A stretch of 42,542 bases of DNA. Source: an uncultured Planctomycetaceae bacterium (lineage in GTDB: Bacteria; Planctomycetota; Planctomycetia; Gemmatales; Gemmataceae). Shown in pieces: positions 28,902-39,143 of the stretch. A program made the position numbers and the translations under genes. Each line of letters starts with the position of its first letter. Within the stretch, counting starts at the first letter, position 1. The stretch covers positions 1-42,542 of the forward strand of contig CAJCCR010000068.1 in the NCBI GenBank assembly GCA_903960945.1. The letters are read 5' to 3'. The notes under the pieces are model-generated. The model had not been told where the DNA came from. It saw nothing but the letters and a program-made list of their open reading frames with translations, and made no database searches.

Positions 28902-29624
28902 ATGGCAAGATTATCTTTATATTTGGCACTGGCAACTTTCCTTAGTCTACTATCGATTGGGGGAGTTATTTTATACTCCATCATTCGACATGAACCGAAT
29001 TTTTACAAAACCGCTTTGCTAGTAGCAAACGATCCAAACAAAAGCGACAAATCAAAGGAATTTACCTCTGAGTGTTTCGAATTCGTTGGAGCTGTTGGAA
29101 CTGAAAAAGAATGGTATGCACAATTCAAAGAAGATCAGATCAACAGCTTTTTTTCTGAAGAACTCGACGAAACAGGCAATAAGAACAAATATTTCCCTAA
29201 TTACATTCGGGCTCCACGAATCTGCCTAGAACCAGATCGATTGCGTTTAGGGTTTCGTTGGGGCGAAGGAAAACTAAGCACCATCGTTTCAGCAGAATTA
29301 AAACTTTGGCTTGCCAAAGACGAACCCAATGTGATTGCTATTCAAGTTTATTCATTAAAAGCAGGTGCTTTGCCCATATCCTTGCTATCGATGTTCGACA
29401 AAATATCAGATACGGCAAGACAAAACGGAATTGAAATATCCTGGTATCGGCATCAGGGAAAACCGGTAGCAGTGGTTCGATTTCAAGCAGATCAACCACG
29501 CCCTACAATGCTGTTACAAGCTTTGGAAATTGAAAGAGGATTTCTCACGCTACGCGGAAAAAACATGGATAGCAACCGACCAGAAATTCCAATTGCTAAC
29601 AAGCAAGTCTCCAGCGCAAATTAG
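28902..29624 (+). CDS. Membrane-anchored or secreted hypothetical protein
   Basis: N-terminal TM MARLSLYLALATFLSLLSIGGVILYSII from the internal ATG at 28902; no family recognised. Confidence 0.65.
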   Translation: MARLSLYLALATFLSLLSIGGVILYSIIRHEPNFYKTALLVANDPNKSDKSKEFTSECFEFVGAVGTEKEWYAQFKEDQINSFFSEELDETGNKNKYFPNYIRAPRICLEPDRLRLGFRWGEGKLSTIVSAELKLWLAKDEPNVIAIQVYSLKAGALPISLLSMFDKISDTARQNGIEISWYRHQGKPVAVVRFQADQPRPTMLLQALEIERGFLTLRGKNMDSNRPEIPIANKQVSSAN

Positions 29625-29627
29625 ATA

Positions 29628-30320
29628 TTAGAACCCGTATTTAATTCGCGTAGCTTGAATAATAGTTTGAATCGTACAGTCCTCACCCAACCGACTTGAG
29701 TTTAAAACGAGATCGTAGCAATAAGGTTCAATCATGACGTTCTTAAAATGACCGTGCAGGAATTCCACGCGCCTTTCATCAGAGTTTCGAACTTTATCTT
29801 TTGAATCTTCCAAGGTTAAACGATCATATTGCGAAATATAAGAAGCTCGATCCTCAAAAGGGGCAATAATTCGGGCATGCAAACGATTAACCTCTGGAAC
29901 AAGAAACCCCGCACCTGAACCAACAAAAACAGTATTACCAATGCAGCCAAGCAGCAAAATTACACGGGCCAAATCTTCAACTTCTTCTGTCCTAGTAATT
30001 CGCTTTTCGTCAACTAGTTGCGACCATTGACCTTGCACCCAGTCAACAATTTTAGGGCCTGCAAAATCAAACAACTCCTGTTTTGCTGCTGGATTAGATG
30101 CCATGTACTGAAGAATTTCATGGCTATAGATTTGCCAACCTAATTTTTTGGCAACTTTCGCAGCGATAGACCCACCTCTTGCGCCGAACTGTCGAGAAAT
30201 GCAAAGGCAGTGCCCAGGAAAAGAACTGGGAAAGCTATCAGGGAATAAATCACCTCGATACCCATGCTTAGGGAAATCAATAAACAAATCAGGTCTGGGG
30301 GTGCTATCATTTTTTTGCAT
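29628..30320 (-). CDS. Cytidylate kinase-like family protein
   Basis: CISRQFGARGGSIAAKVAKKLGWQIYSHEIL...VFVGSGAGFLV; matches the cytidylate kinase-like family (AAK_33/Cytidylate_kin2-like). Confidence 0.85.
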   Translation of the reverse strand: MQKNDSTPRPDLFIDFPKHGYRGDLFPDSFPSSFPGHCLCISRQFGARGGSIAAKVAKKLGWQIYSHEILQYMASNPAAKQELFDFAGPKIVDWVQGQWSQLVDEKRITRTEEVEDLARVILLLGCIGNTVFVGSGAGFLVPEVNRLHARIIAPFEDRASYISQYDRLTLEDSKDKVRNSDERRVEFLHGHFKNVMIEPYCYDLVLNSSRLGEDCTIQTIIQATRIKYGF

Positions 30321-30338
30321 TGGTCACCGGTAAAAAAA

Positions 30339-31292
30339 TTATCTCTGGCCTCTTAGCTCTATCTTCCCAAAAAAGAATATTCCTGCAACCAGAAATAGTA
30401 ATGCTATACCCATCATAAAGCATATTGCCATTGTTTCCGAAAAATCACCATACCCACCACCTTGCTCTAAAACCACCCCTAAGTTCGCACTTTTTTGAAA
30501 CATGATACATCTGGCATAAAAGGCGACACTTAATTGCTTAAGTGAACCAGGCATACTTCCTAAAAGAGTTTCAACAACAAAAGCATAGGCCAAGGCAATC
30601 AAAGATGCTCTAGGCAAACAGGCGCCCATAAAGAAAAATACTGAGGCATAAGTTACGCTTGCTAAAGCTATGGGCTGCCAAAACAATTTGAAAGCAAAAA
30701 GCCCACAATCACCTGCACAAACTGCAAGAACAAAAAAACCACCAAGGCTCCATATTAAAACCCAGGGAAGAATCGCCAAGAATTTTCCAATGTAAATACT
30801 TGACCGAGGAACAGGCTTTGAGAATAACCAAAACAAGGTCTTACCTTCTCTTTCTGCCCCAAGTCCTTCCACCGCAAAAGTAAGGCACCACAAAGGAAGC
30901 AGAAATCCTAGTAAAACAGAGAATACAACATTTTTGGTGAAAACCGGGAACCCGGATTGGATCAATAACCCAGAACCTGCACTTGCAACAGCGGAACAAA
31001 CAGCAGAAACACCAGCATTATGGCCCAAAACCAAACTACCCGCCTCGATCATTTCAATTGAATTTTTAAAATTGAGGCCAACCTGACCACGCGGTTTAAG
31101 CGTTTTATAGTTCCACTGATTTTTCAGATTAACGGAAACAACAACACCGGCAACAAGCATTAAAAAACCAACCGAAACCCAAAACAACCCGTGCCCAACC
31201 CTAGCCCGAAAAAGATGGACTGTAAGTTGGGACTTTACACCTTGAATAAAAGATTTTAGAAACTCCAAACTTGAACCTCTTTCAAAAATCAA
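30339..31292 (-). CDS. ABC-2 type transporter permease
   Basis: Multiple TM segments; GAEREGKTLFWLFSKPVPRSSIYIGKFLA typical of ABC-2 permeases; overlaps the upstream ATPase by 4 nt. Confidence 0.82.
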   Translation of the reverse strand: MIFERGSSLEFLKSFIQGVKSQLTVHLFRARVGHGLFWVSVGFLMLVAGVVVSVNLKNQWNYKTLKPRGQVGLNFKNSIEMIEAGSLVLGHNAGVSAVCSAVASAGSGLLIQSGFPVFTKNVVFSVLLGFLLPLWCLTFAVEGLGAEREGKTLFWLFSKPVPRSSIYIGKFLAILPWVLIWSLGGFFVLAVCAGDCGLFAFKLFWQPIALASVTYASVFFFMGACLPRASLIALAYAFVVETLLGSMPGSLKQLSVAFYARCIMFQKSANLGVVLEQGGGYGDFSETMAICFMMGIALLFLVAGIFFFGKIELRGQR

Positions 31293-32257
31293 CCCTCAAA
31301 TAATGACTCCATGACTTCGGCAGGGGCTTCGTCAACCACTTCCAACCTGCGAATTTGAAAATTGTTCTCAATACACATCATCACCAAATGAGCAAAAACA
31401 AGCTCTGGCTTTCTGGTTAGCACCATTAAAACATGCTTTTCACCTTCAGGCAAACGAACTCCAAGTACCTCTGAATGACTTAAAACGGATTGAGCAAGAA
31501 ATCGAATTCTTTCATTATCTTGAATTTCCAAAGCAATTTCGACTGGTTTATTTAATAATCTATCTCGAACCCGGGAAACAGGCCCAGCGGAAACAACCCT
31601 GCCTGATCTTAGCATTACTACCTGATCTGTAAGTTTCTCAATTTCCTCCAACTCGTGACTTGATACCAAAATAGTTTTTCCTAATGCTTGAAACTGTAAT
31701 AACAACTGAACTAAATCGCGCCTTCCTACAGGATCTATACCCCGAAAGGGTTCATCTAAAATAAGCAAAGGTGGATCCATTAAAAGAGCATGGGCAATTT
31801 TTGCCCGTTGCCTCATTCCTAGCGAACAGCGTCTTAACAATGTAGTTTGCACTGATAACAAACCTACCACCGAAAGAATTTCATTAAGCAAACCAGAAAC
31901 CCGTTTACTTTCAACACCTGCTAAACAAGCCATTCTTGCAAGAAAATCTTTAATACTCCATGAAGGGTAAAAATAATCCAGATCAGGGCTATAACCGACA
32001 AGCTTTTTCCCCTGCCAAGTCCAAGGATTAATTCCAAAAATATGAATCGAGCCAGAATCAGGAAAAAGCTGACCAGATATCAAGTTCATTAAAGTGCTTT
32101 TCCCCGAACCATTGGAACCAAGTAACGCTGTAATCCCTGGCCTAAGTTCCAAGCTGAGATCATTTAATCCGAGAAAATTGCCATGCCATTTTGATACTTT
32201 TCTGCACCACAAAGGTACAGCATCAGATTTGGCGAAATCAGATGAAACCCCCATCAT
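31289..32257 (-). CDS. ABC transporter ATP-binding protein
   Basis: LLGSNGSGKSTLMNL (Walker A), CSLGMRQRAKIAHALLMDPPLLILDEPFRGIDP (signature and Walker B). Confidence 0.95.
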   Translation of the reverse strand: MMGVSSDFAKSDAVPLWCRKVSKWHGNFLGLNDLSLELRPGITALLGSNGSGKSTLMNLISGQLFPDSGSIHIFGINPWTWQGKKLVGYSPDLDYFYPSWSIKDFLARMACLAGVESKRVSGLLNEILSVVGLLSVQTTLLRRCSLGMRQRAKIAHALLMDPPLLILDEPFRGIDPVGRRDLVQLLLQFQALGKTILVSSHELEEIEKLTDQVVMLRSGRVVSAGPVSRVRDRLLNKPVEIALEIQDNERIRFLAQSVLSHSEVLGVRLPEGEKHVLMVLTRKPELVFAHLVMMCIENNFQIRRLEVVDEAPAEVMESLFEG

Positions 32258-33204
32258 GATTCCACACCTTTTTTAAAATATATTCGGATGGTAAGAATTG
32301 AACTAACCATAAAAACAAACCCCAGAGAAGCAACGGCTAGCCAAGGATTTAAAGAATTATCGGTATGACCAGGAAGCAGGGTAGGGGATGCACCGAGGCA
32401 TTTTTCACCCAACCTTTCAACACAGTACCAAAAATCTAAAACCCTGAACGCAGGATTTAATTTTAAGCGATCAATCATGATGGCACAAAGAGAAGGGAGA
32501 AGAAAGAACACACCCGCCCAGCACATGATTAAACCAATGGTTGACCTGAAAAATCCGACCGTAGCAAACAACAGTGAAACAAGCCCAAGATTAATTACAA
32601 AACCATATCCAATAATTCCAAGCAACAATCTTGGATGATAAAGCAGGTAGGTCCAAGTATCGATAAAACAAATTTCAAGAAAAAGAAAAAGGGCAGGAAT
32701 AGTTGCGAATAGGTGCACCAGAAAAGAGGCTGCTAGAAACTTACCACCAATATAATTGCTCATTCCACCTGATTTGGATTGGTAGAAGATCAAAGAACCT
32801 TGATTTAAATCTTCGCCAAGTAAAGAAGCGCCCGCCAATACAAGTAGCACAATTATGCCCCTTGATTGCAGATTAATAAAATTCCGAAAGGTCTCAGGAG
32901 ATCCATCCATCTTCAAAACACTGCGCAGAAATTGCATCATATCGTTTTGATTGGCACGCCCAAAACCACCAACGCGCACCAATCCATCTGGTTGTTGATC
33001 GGCAACCCAAAAGAAAAGATACTGACCAAAAAAATATAGAAGAAAATTCAAAACAGCCAGTGAGAATACGACCCAAAATACTTTGCGAGTGAATATTAAT
33101 TTCAACGATTCGCGAGTAATAGCAAACGCCCCCATCCAAACCGGGTTTCTTAAACCACGCCATGGCCTGTATTCCAAAAACGAATTAAGGGAGGTAACCG
33201 ACAT
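32254..33204 (-). CDS. ABC-2 type transporter permease
   Basis: 316 aa, several TM segments, GEDLNQGSLIFYQSKSGGMSNYIGGKFLAA; coupled to flanking ATPase genes. Confidence 0.82.
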   Translation of the reverse strand: MSVTSLNSFLEYRPWRGLRNPVWMGAFAITRESLKLIFTRKVFWVVFSLAVLNFLLYFFGQYLFFWVADQQPDGLVRVGGFGRANQNDMMQFLRSVLKMDGSPETFRNFINLQSRGIIVLLVLAGASLLGEDLNQGSLIFYQSKSGGMSNYIGGKFLAASFLVHLFATIPALFLFLEICFIDTWTYLLYHPRLLLGIIGYGFVINLGLVSLLFATVGFFRSTIGLIMCWAGVFFLLPSLCAIMIDRLKLNPAFRVLDFWYCVERLGEKCLGASPTLLPGHTDNSLNPWLAVASLGFVFMVSSILTIRIYFKKGVES

Positions 33205-34172
33205 CAGTTCGCCACCAACCTTTGCTTATCTAAAAGAGCAAAAAAAGCATCATCCAAATTACCTTCCAATGGTACGAACTTTTTAATCACACCACCTGCA
33301 GCCAAAATCTTTGAGGCAATATTATTTATCCCTAAAGATGAGTCACACTGGACAAATACTTTAGTGAACCCACCCATATCTTGCGTACGTATGCACCTTT
33401 CACCCAAAGCAACAATTGCGCCAATTTGGTTTCCTGTAACTTCAATCAAATAGCTATCGGCTTTGTTCCCTACAAGTTTTTCAAGCGAACAAGAAGCAAG
33501 GCAAACGCCAAAATTTAAAACAACAACCTGATCACAAACTGCTTGCACATCTCCAAGTAAATGGGTTGAAAGCACGATAGATTTGCCTTGCTGTCTGGCA
33601 AAATAACTAAGGTAATCCAACATTTGATTTCTTGCAGGCGGATCTAATCCTGCGGTAGGTTCATCAAGGATTAACAAGTCTGGATCATGAACCAAAGCTT
33701 GTGCAAGTTTTACTTTTTGAATCATCCCTGTAGAGTATTCACCAAGTTTTCTAAACCGCGCTTCCCCCATGCTTAGGCAATCAAGAATCTCATGAGAACG
33801 CCTAAGAGCATCTTTGCGTTTCAAGCCTTCGAGTTCGCCAGCAAATGCAACAAATTCAAACCCTTTCATTGAAGGAATAATAGCCTTTGCTTCAGGCATG
33901 AAGCCGATTTTCCCTAACTCAACTTTGGATTTCCCAAAAAGTGATATGTCGCCAGAAGTAGGGATATCTAGACCAAGAATAAGCTTGATTAAAGTGGATT
34001 TTCCTGCGCCATTTGGGCCTAACAAACCAATAATTCCTGGATAAACTTCAAAAGAAACATTATTAAGAACGGTTTTCGGGCCGAATTTCCTAGTGAGATT
34101 TCGACACCTAATTACAGCGATCTCGTCACCCACATTAAATTCTCGTTTAGAATTAAATCCGAAAGAAATCAA
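33204..34172 (-). CDS. ABC transporter ATP-binding protein
   Basis: LLGPNGAGKSTLIKL, YSTGMIQKVKLAQALVHDPDLLILDEPTAGLDP. Confidence 0.95.
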   Translation of the reverse strand: MISFGFNSKREFNVGDEIAVIRCRNLTRKFGPKTVLNNVSFEVYPGIIGLLGPNGAGKSTLIKLILGLDIPTSGDISLFGKSKVELGKIGFMPEAKAIIPSMKGFEFVAFAGELEGLKRKDALRRSHEILDCLSMGEARFRKLGEYSTGMIQKVKLAQALVHDPDLLILDEPTAGLDPPARNQMLDYLSYFARQQGKSIVLSTHLLGDVQAVCDQVVVLNFGVCLASCSLEKLVGNKADSYLIEVTGNQIGAIVALGERCIRTQDMGGFTKVFVQCDSSLGINNIASKILAAGGVIKKFVPLEGNLDDAFFALLDKQRLVAN

Positions 34173-34531
34173 TCGCTATTAAGAGCAGCAATTGCTTCCT
34201 TGCGATCATTGTAGATGGGCCAGAGTGTATCAAGGCCTGTAAGGTGCAATAATTCTCTTGCATTGGGAGATGCCCCTGCAATTACCACTTCACACCCATG
34301 TTTTTTGACTCTTTTATGGCATCTAAGCAAAAAACCCAAGAATAATGACCCGACATAATCAACTTCAGAAAGATCAAAAACAAGCCCGCTTGGCTTCATT
34401 TGATCTAACGGATCCAGCACTAATTCAGTTGCGGTAAGCATAAGATCTTCAGCCATTTTTTCAGCAGTTGGCGATGGTATTACAATCGCTATGTCGCCAG
34501 CTTTTTCAATGCTAAACGTTGGAATTTCCAT
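34169..34531 (-). CDS. STAS-domain protein (anti-sigma factor antagonist-like)
   Basis: 120 aa; GLVFDLSEVDYVGSLFLGFLLRCHKRVKKHGCEVVIAGASPNARELLHLTGLDTLWPIY. Confidence 0.88.
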   Translation of the reverse strand: MEIPTFSIEKAGDIAIVIPSPTAEKMAEDLMLTATELVLDPLDQMKPSGLVFDLSEVDYVGSLFLGFLLRCHKRVKKHGCEVVIAGASPNARELLHLTGLDTLWPIYNDRKEAIAALNSD

Positions 34532-34614
34532 TGGTAGCTTAATAACTCCACTTGAGATAAAAACTGATTTTCCAAGCCGTGCTTTAACTAACTAATATCC
34601 TATCTTCATGTGGA

Positions 34615-35847
34615 TTGATCAAAAACACAAGTTATTTAAAGGAAATTAGTTACTTGGACACCATAAATCCAAAACTACCTGTTATCAAACTAAAAATCGT
34701 AAGGAACTCAAATCATCCCTGGATATTCCAGAAAATGATTGAAAAACCAGATCAAAAGATTCCCAACGGCTGCATTGTTGACATCGAAGACCGCGGAGGA
34801 GCATGGGCTGGCCGTGGTATTTTTAATGGCCACTCCAGAATTTCTCTTCGCATTTTAACAACCAATCAAGACGAACCGATTGACGAAGCTTTCTTTGATA
34901 AAAAAATAGGATTGGCCGTTGGGCTCCGTAAGGAAACCCTAAATCTAGAAGCTTCAACCAATGCATACCGCCTTATTCATGGCGAAGGGGATGGCCTTAG
35001 CGGACTCATCATTGATAAATTTGGGAAAACAATCGTCATCGAATTTTTTTCTTCGGGCATGTACCGTCTTAAAGACACAATCCAAACGATTCTTCTAAAA
35101 CATTATCCAGAACATCAAATTACTTGGTTCGCTGAAAGTCATGTTCAAAAACAAGAGTCATTTAATTGCAAAGAACCAGGCTACGATATAAACCCTGAAA
35201 TCATTAATGAAAATGGATTAAGCTTTAAGGTGACCCCTGGCACTGGCCACAAAACCGGTTTTTTTGCAGATCAACGCGAAAACCGATTACTTCTTAGCAC
35301 CTTCTGCAAGGATAAAAAAGTCTTGGACCTTTGCTGTAATTCCGGAGGTTTTTCCGTTTATGCAAAAGCCCTGGGTAAAGCTGAAGATGTAACCGCAATT
35401 GATCTCGACGAAGAAGTCCTTGCGCTTGCCAGACATAATGCCAGCCTAAATAAAGTAAGAATTAAATGTGTCCAATCAGACATTTTCCCTTGGTTGCGAG
35501 ATTGCATAGCTAAAGGGGAAAAATTTGATGTCGTCATTTTAGATCCATCTAAGCTAACCCGTGATCGCGATGAAATTGAAACTGCGCTTAGAAAATATAC
35601 AGATATGAACCGACTTGCTATGCAGGTGGTCAGTGATGGTGGCATTTTACTCACTTGTTCTTGCACTGGTTTGGTTTCAGAATTTGATTTTTTTGATTCA
35701 GTGCGAAAAGCAGCTTGGCAAGCTGGTAAGACCGCTCAAATTTTAAAGTTAACCGGAGCCGGCCCTGATCATCCGTTTATGGCCCACGCGGGCGAAGGGC
35801 GTTATTTGAAAGCTATTTTTGCCAGAATTCATCATGGTACTACATAA
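34615..35847 (+). CDS. PUA-domain class I rRNA methyltransferase (RlmI-like)
   Basis: HPWIFQKMIE (PUA), VTPGTGHKTGFFADQRENR, VLDLCCNSGGFSVYA, VILDPSKL, LLTCSCTGLV. Confidence 0.92.
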   Translation: MIKNTSYLKEISYLDTINPKLPVIKLKIVRNSNHPWIFQKMIEKPDQKIPNGCIVDIEDRGGAWAGRGIFNGHSRISLRILTTNQDEPIDEAFFDKKIGLAVGLRKETLNLEASTNAYRLIHGEGDGLSGLIIDKFGKTIVIEFFSSGMYRLKDTIQTILLKHYPEHQITWFAESHVQKQESFNCKEPGYDINPEIINENGLSFKVTPGTGHKTGFFADQRENRLLLSTFCKDKKVLDLCCNSGGFSVYAKALGKAEDVTAIDLDEEVLALARHNASLNKVRIKCVQSDIFPWLRDCIAKGEKFDVVILDPSKLTRDRDEIETALRKYTDMNRLAMQVVSDGGILLTCSCTGLVSEFDFFDSVRKAAWQAGKTAQILKLTGAGPDHPFMAHAGEGRYLKAIFARIHHGTT

Positions 35848-35850
35848 AAA

Positions 35851-35878
35851 AAGCGCCTCAGCTTTAACTGAAGCGCTT
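35851..35878. terminator. Hairpin terminator between convergent genes
   Basis: AAGCGCcTCAG-CTTTAA-CTGAaGCGCTT, preceded by A7. Confidence 0.75.
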
Positions 35879-35902
35879 AGAATTACTTATCAGCTAATTA
35901 CT

Positions 35903-37174
35903 TTAAAGCAATTCTGTAACAGGTTCACGATCATCCAGAATATACATCGGACGGCCAAAGTTATCTGGGAAGGTCGCTGAAGAATCGATACCCATTGCAG
36001 AGTAAATGGTGCTTAACAATTGAGGCACCTTATACTTGCGGTCAATAGGATATTCCCCGCGGGCATTAGTTGCACCAATGGCTTGCCCCATTTTCAAACC
36101 GCCACCTGCAACAAGGGCGCTCATAGCTGCTGACCAATGGTCACGGCCACCACCATCTTGCATATTGATTTTTGGTGTTCTACCAAACTCGCCCCAAACC
36201 ACCGTAACAACCTCGTCACTCATGCCTCGATCGTGAAGATCTTGAATGAGGCTCGAAATACCCCGATCCAGCATTGGAAGCTGTGTTTTCAAGGTTTTAA
36301 AGTTGCCGGAATGGGTATCCCAACCACCATAAGAAAGAGTTACACAGCCAACACCAGCTTCGATAAGCCTTCTGGCCGTAAGGAATTGTTCAACTCCTTT
36401 ATAACGATCACGAACTTTCGGTTCTTCCCTCGAAAGATCAAGGGCTTTGCGAACGGTACCTGATGCAACCATTTCAAAGGCTCGCGTGGCAAAAGAATCC
36501 ATTCCCTTCATGGTGCCAGATGCATCAATTTCACGGCGAACATTATCAAAGTTTTTGAGTAGCGATTTTCTATCATCATAACGGTCGTTTTCAACACCGC
36601 TAGGAAGGCGTAAGTTTTGCAAACCAGGACCGTCTGGAGTAAATGGACGATGAGCAATACCAAGATAACCAGGTTCGGTACCTTTCGTCATGCCCCTCAA
36701 GCTTACAAAAGGTGGGATATCTGACTGATTAGAGTGGAGCTTGGAAATAACCGACCCGAAAGATGGGTGATGAACAACCCTATTTATATTTTCACTATAA
36801 CCAGTCATCACTTGGGAATCGGAATGTTCATCAACAGAAACGAGACTTCGTACAACGGCAAGTTTGTCAAACATTTTAGCTTGGTTAGGAAAATGCTCGG
36901 AGATCTGAATCCCAGGAACATTGGTTGAAATTGGTTTGAATTCACCACGAAATTCGGAAGGGGCATTTGGCTTTAGGTCATACATATCCATGTGGGAAGG
37001 ACCACCCGGAAGATAAATCATAATTGCAGACTTAGCCGTACCAACTTTACCTGCTTCTTTAGCTCGAAGCATATCAGTAAGAGAGAGGGAGGAACCGAAA
37101 GCGCCAATTTTAAGAAAATTTCGGCGATTAATACCATCGCAAAATCTATTGGATCCACCAGAAAAAGATAGCAT
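35903..37174 (-). CDS. DUF1501 domain-containing protein (sulfatase-like fold, TAT signal)
   Basis: INRRNFLKIGAFGSSLSLTDMLRA; KSAIMIYLPGGPSHMDMYDLKPNAPSEFRGEFKPI; VVWGEFGRTPKIN...GRDHW. Confidence 0.95.
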   Translation of the reverse strand: MLSFSGGSNRFCDGINRRNFLKIGAFGSSLSLTDMLRAKEAGKVGTAKSAIMIYLPGGPSHMDMYDLKPNAPSEFRGEFKPISTNVPGIQISEHFPNQAKMFDKLAVVRSLVSVDEHSDSQVMTGYSENINRVVHHPSFGSVISKLHSNQSDIPPFVSLRGMTKGTEPGYLGIAHRPFTPDGPGLQNLRLPSGVENDRYDDRKSLLKNFDNVRREIDASGTMKGMDSFATRAFEMVASGTVRKALDLSREEPKVRDRYKGVEQFLTARRLIEAGVGCVTLSYGGWDTHSGNFKTLKTQLPMLDRGISSLIQDLHDRGMSDEVVTVVWGEFGRTPKINMQDGGGRDHWSAAMSALVAGGGLKMGQAIGATNARGEYPIDRKYKVPQLLSTIYSAMGIDSSATFPDNFGRPMYILDDREPVTELL

Positions 37175-37552
37175 GTGAAGACTCCATTAAAGGTGAGACA
37201 CGCTTAAACAAAGGCAGGTGATTGAAAAATAACCCAACATAACCAATAGGTCAACTGTTTTTATTGATAAAACCAAAACAATTCGAATAAAAACCCAAAA
37301 ATTAGGTCAAAATATAACAAATGGTACTACAACTACTTTTATTCCGTGTGTTACGCCGTTATACCACTTAATAACCAAGTCGTTTCCCTATTTAGCTAAG
37401 AACTAAAACTCCTTCAGGAACGCAATTTAAGACCTAATAATCCTTAATTTTCAGCAATCAACATTTACAGGTCCCAAATCAGATCGCCCCTTGTTTAAAT
37501 CCAATAGAATAAAATTACTTTTATTAAGGGACGATATAGCGCAGAAAACTCT

Positions 37553-38554
37553 ATGGTAATAAAAACATCAATAATCGCTGGCATCGACATAGGTGGGGCA
37601 AATATTAAATATTGCCAATCTGATGGGTACACCCTAAACACCATATTTCCACTATGGAAAAAAAAGAACGCCTTACCTACGATTCTTGAAAAAATCATAC
37701 CTGCAAAAAAAATTAAAACACTCGCAATCACCATGACTGGAGAACTATGCGACTGCTTTAAAACAAAAACTGAAGGCGTGAGATACATCTTAAGTTCCAT
37801 TCCTAAGAAACAATTCACCCCCTTTGTTTGGACTACAACCCAAAATTTCATTCCTCTGGACAACGCAATCCAAAACCCAACAATTTGTGCTGCTTCAAAC
37901 TGGTTAGGCTTGGCAAGCTTTATTGCAAAACAACATCCTGAAAACTTTGGGCTATCAATCGATATCGGCTCAACCACCACAGACATCACATCCATCGATC
38001 AAGGAATCCCAAGTCCAAGTGGTATCACCGACACCCAACGTTTAAATTATGGCGAACTTATTTACACCGGCATGAAACGAACCCCAATGGCATCATTATT
38101 AGGAAGCAAATACGCGCAAGAATTTTTTGCAACTATTGCGGACGCCCACCTCCTCCTAAACAATTTAAAAGAAGATGAAGAAGACACTGAAACCGCAGAT
38201 GGAAGATCATTTACAAAAACAAACTCGGCTAGGCGAATTGCCAAAATGCTTTGTGCAGATCAAAATGAAGTCCCAATGTCTAGAGTTATAAAAACAAGCG
38301 AACTTGCTATAAAAACACAAATCAAATGGATCACGATTGCCCTGAAAAAACATCTCCAAAGAAAAGATAAAGAACCAAAATGGATCAGCATATCAGGATC
38401 GGGGGAAGCATTGGGAAAAATGATAGTAGAATCATTTAAATGGAAAACAAAGCCTAAGATTCAGTCATTTTCTAACGCATTCGGAATTGAAAATTCAAGT
38501 GCGGCATGCGCCTATAGCATTATGAAATTAGCTGGTAATTACCATGAACTGTAA
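37553..38554 (+). CDS. Hydantoinase A/oxoprolinase-like protein of the H4MPT-linked C1 pathway (MfnF-like)
   Basis: IIAGIDIGGANIKYCQSDG ... LAITMTGELCDCFKTKTEGV ... LSIDIGSTTTDITSI; next to mfnE-like and mfnB. Confidence 0.82.
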   Translation: MVIKTSIIAGIDIGGANIKYCQSDGYTLNTIFPLWKKKNALPTILEKIIPAKKIKTLAITMTGELCDCFKTKTEGVRYILSSIPKKQFTPFVWTTTQNFIPLDNAIQNPTICAASNWLGLASFIAKQHPENFGLSIDIGSTTTDITSIDQGIPSPSGITDTQRLNYGELIYTGMKRTPMASLLGSKYAQEFFATIADAHLLLNNLKEDEEDTETADGRSFTKTNSARRIAKMLCADQNEVPMSRVIKTSELAIKTQIKWITIALKKHLQRKDKEPKWISISGSGEALGKMIVESFKWKTKPKIQSFSNAFGIENSSAACAYSIMKLAGNYHEL

Positions 38555-39143
38555 TGTCATTAAGGTTGGAGGAAGCCTTCTTGACACAAACGACTTACCC
38601 CAAAAACTCGACCAATTTCTAAAAAAATTGCAACCCGCCTGCACAGTAGTGGTAGTTGGCGGCGGAAAAGCGGTGAGGAAAATAGAATTAAATAATGCAA
38701 ACAAAAACCCTTTCCTTGAACACTGGGAATCATTGGCAATAATGACTGAAAATGCCATTGCGTTAATGTCTCATTTCCAAGGCGCCACAATGGCAATCAC
38801 ACCATTTAAAAAAGACTTGGGTTTGTTTTTTTTAGATGCACATCAATATTGCAAAAGGGACCAAAAGATTAATGGTGAACCTTATTTGCCACAAACTAGG
38901 GATGTGCGCTCTGATACTGTTGCACTTCGATTCGCACAAGACTTCGATTTCAGTGAATTATATTTGTTGAAGTCAGTTAACTTCCCAGCATCAAAAAACT
39001 GGGAAGATGCGTGCAACCAAAATTATGTCGATCCTTTTTTCTACAAGCTATTCAATAACAAAAAAAATAACCCCACCATATATACAATTAATTTAAAATC
39101 ATCACAAACTCTTCAGCCTTTTTACTGCGGCAATAAGATCTGA
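38544..39143 (+). CDS. Amino acid kinase family protein (MfnE-like)
   Basis: VIKVGGSLLDTNDLPQKL, TVVVVGGGKAVRKI, RDVRSDTVALRFAQDFDFSELYLLKSV; 11-nt overlap with the MfnF-like gene. Confidence 0.8.
   Translation: MNCNVIKVGGSLLDTNDLPQKLDQFLKKLQPACTVVVVGGGKAVRKIELNNANKNPFLEHWESLAIMTENAIALMSHFQGATMAITPFKKDLGLFFLDAHQYCKRDQKINGEPYLPQTRDVRSDTVALRFAQDFDFSELYLLKSVNFPASKNWEDACNQNYVDPFFYKLFNNKKNNPTIYTINLKSSQTLQPFYCGNKI

Noticed and set aside
37175-37552. 378-bp divergent intergenic region considered for a small RNA or mobile remnant
   Set aside because: AT-rich, with no clear hairpin, terminal repeat or coding signature by eye.
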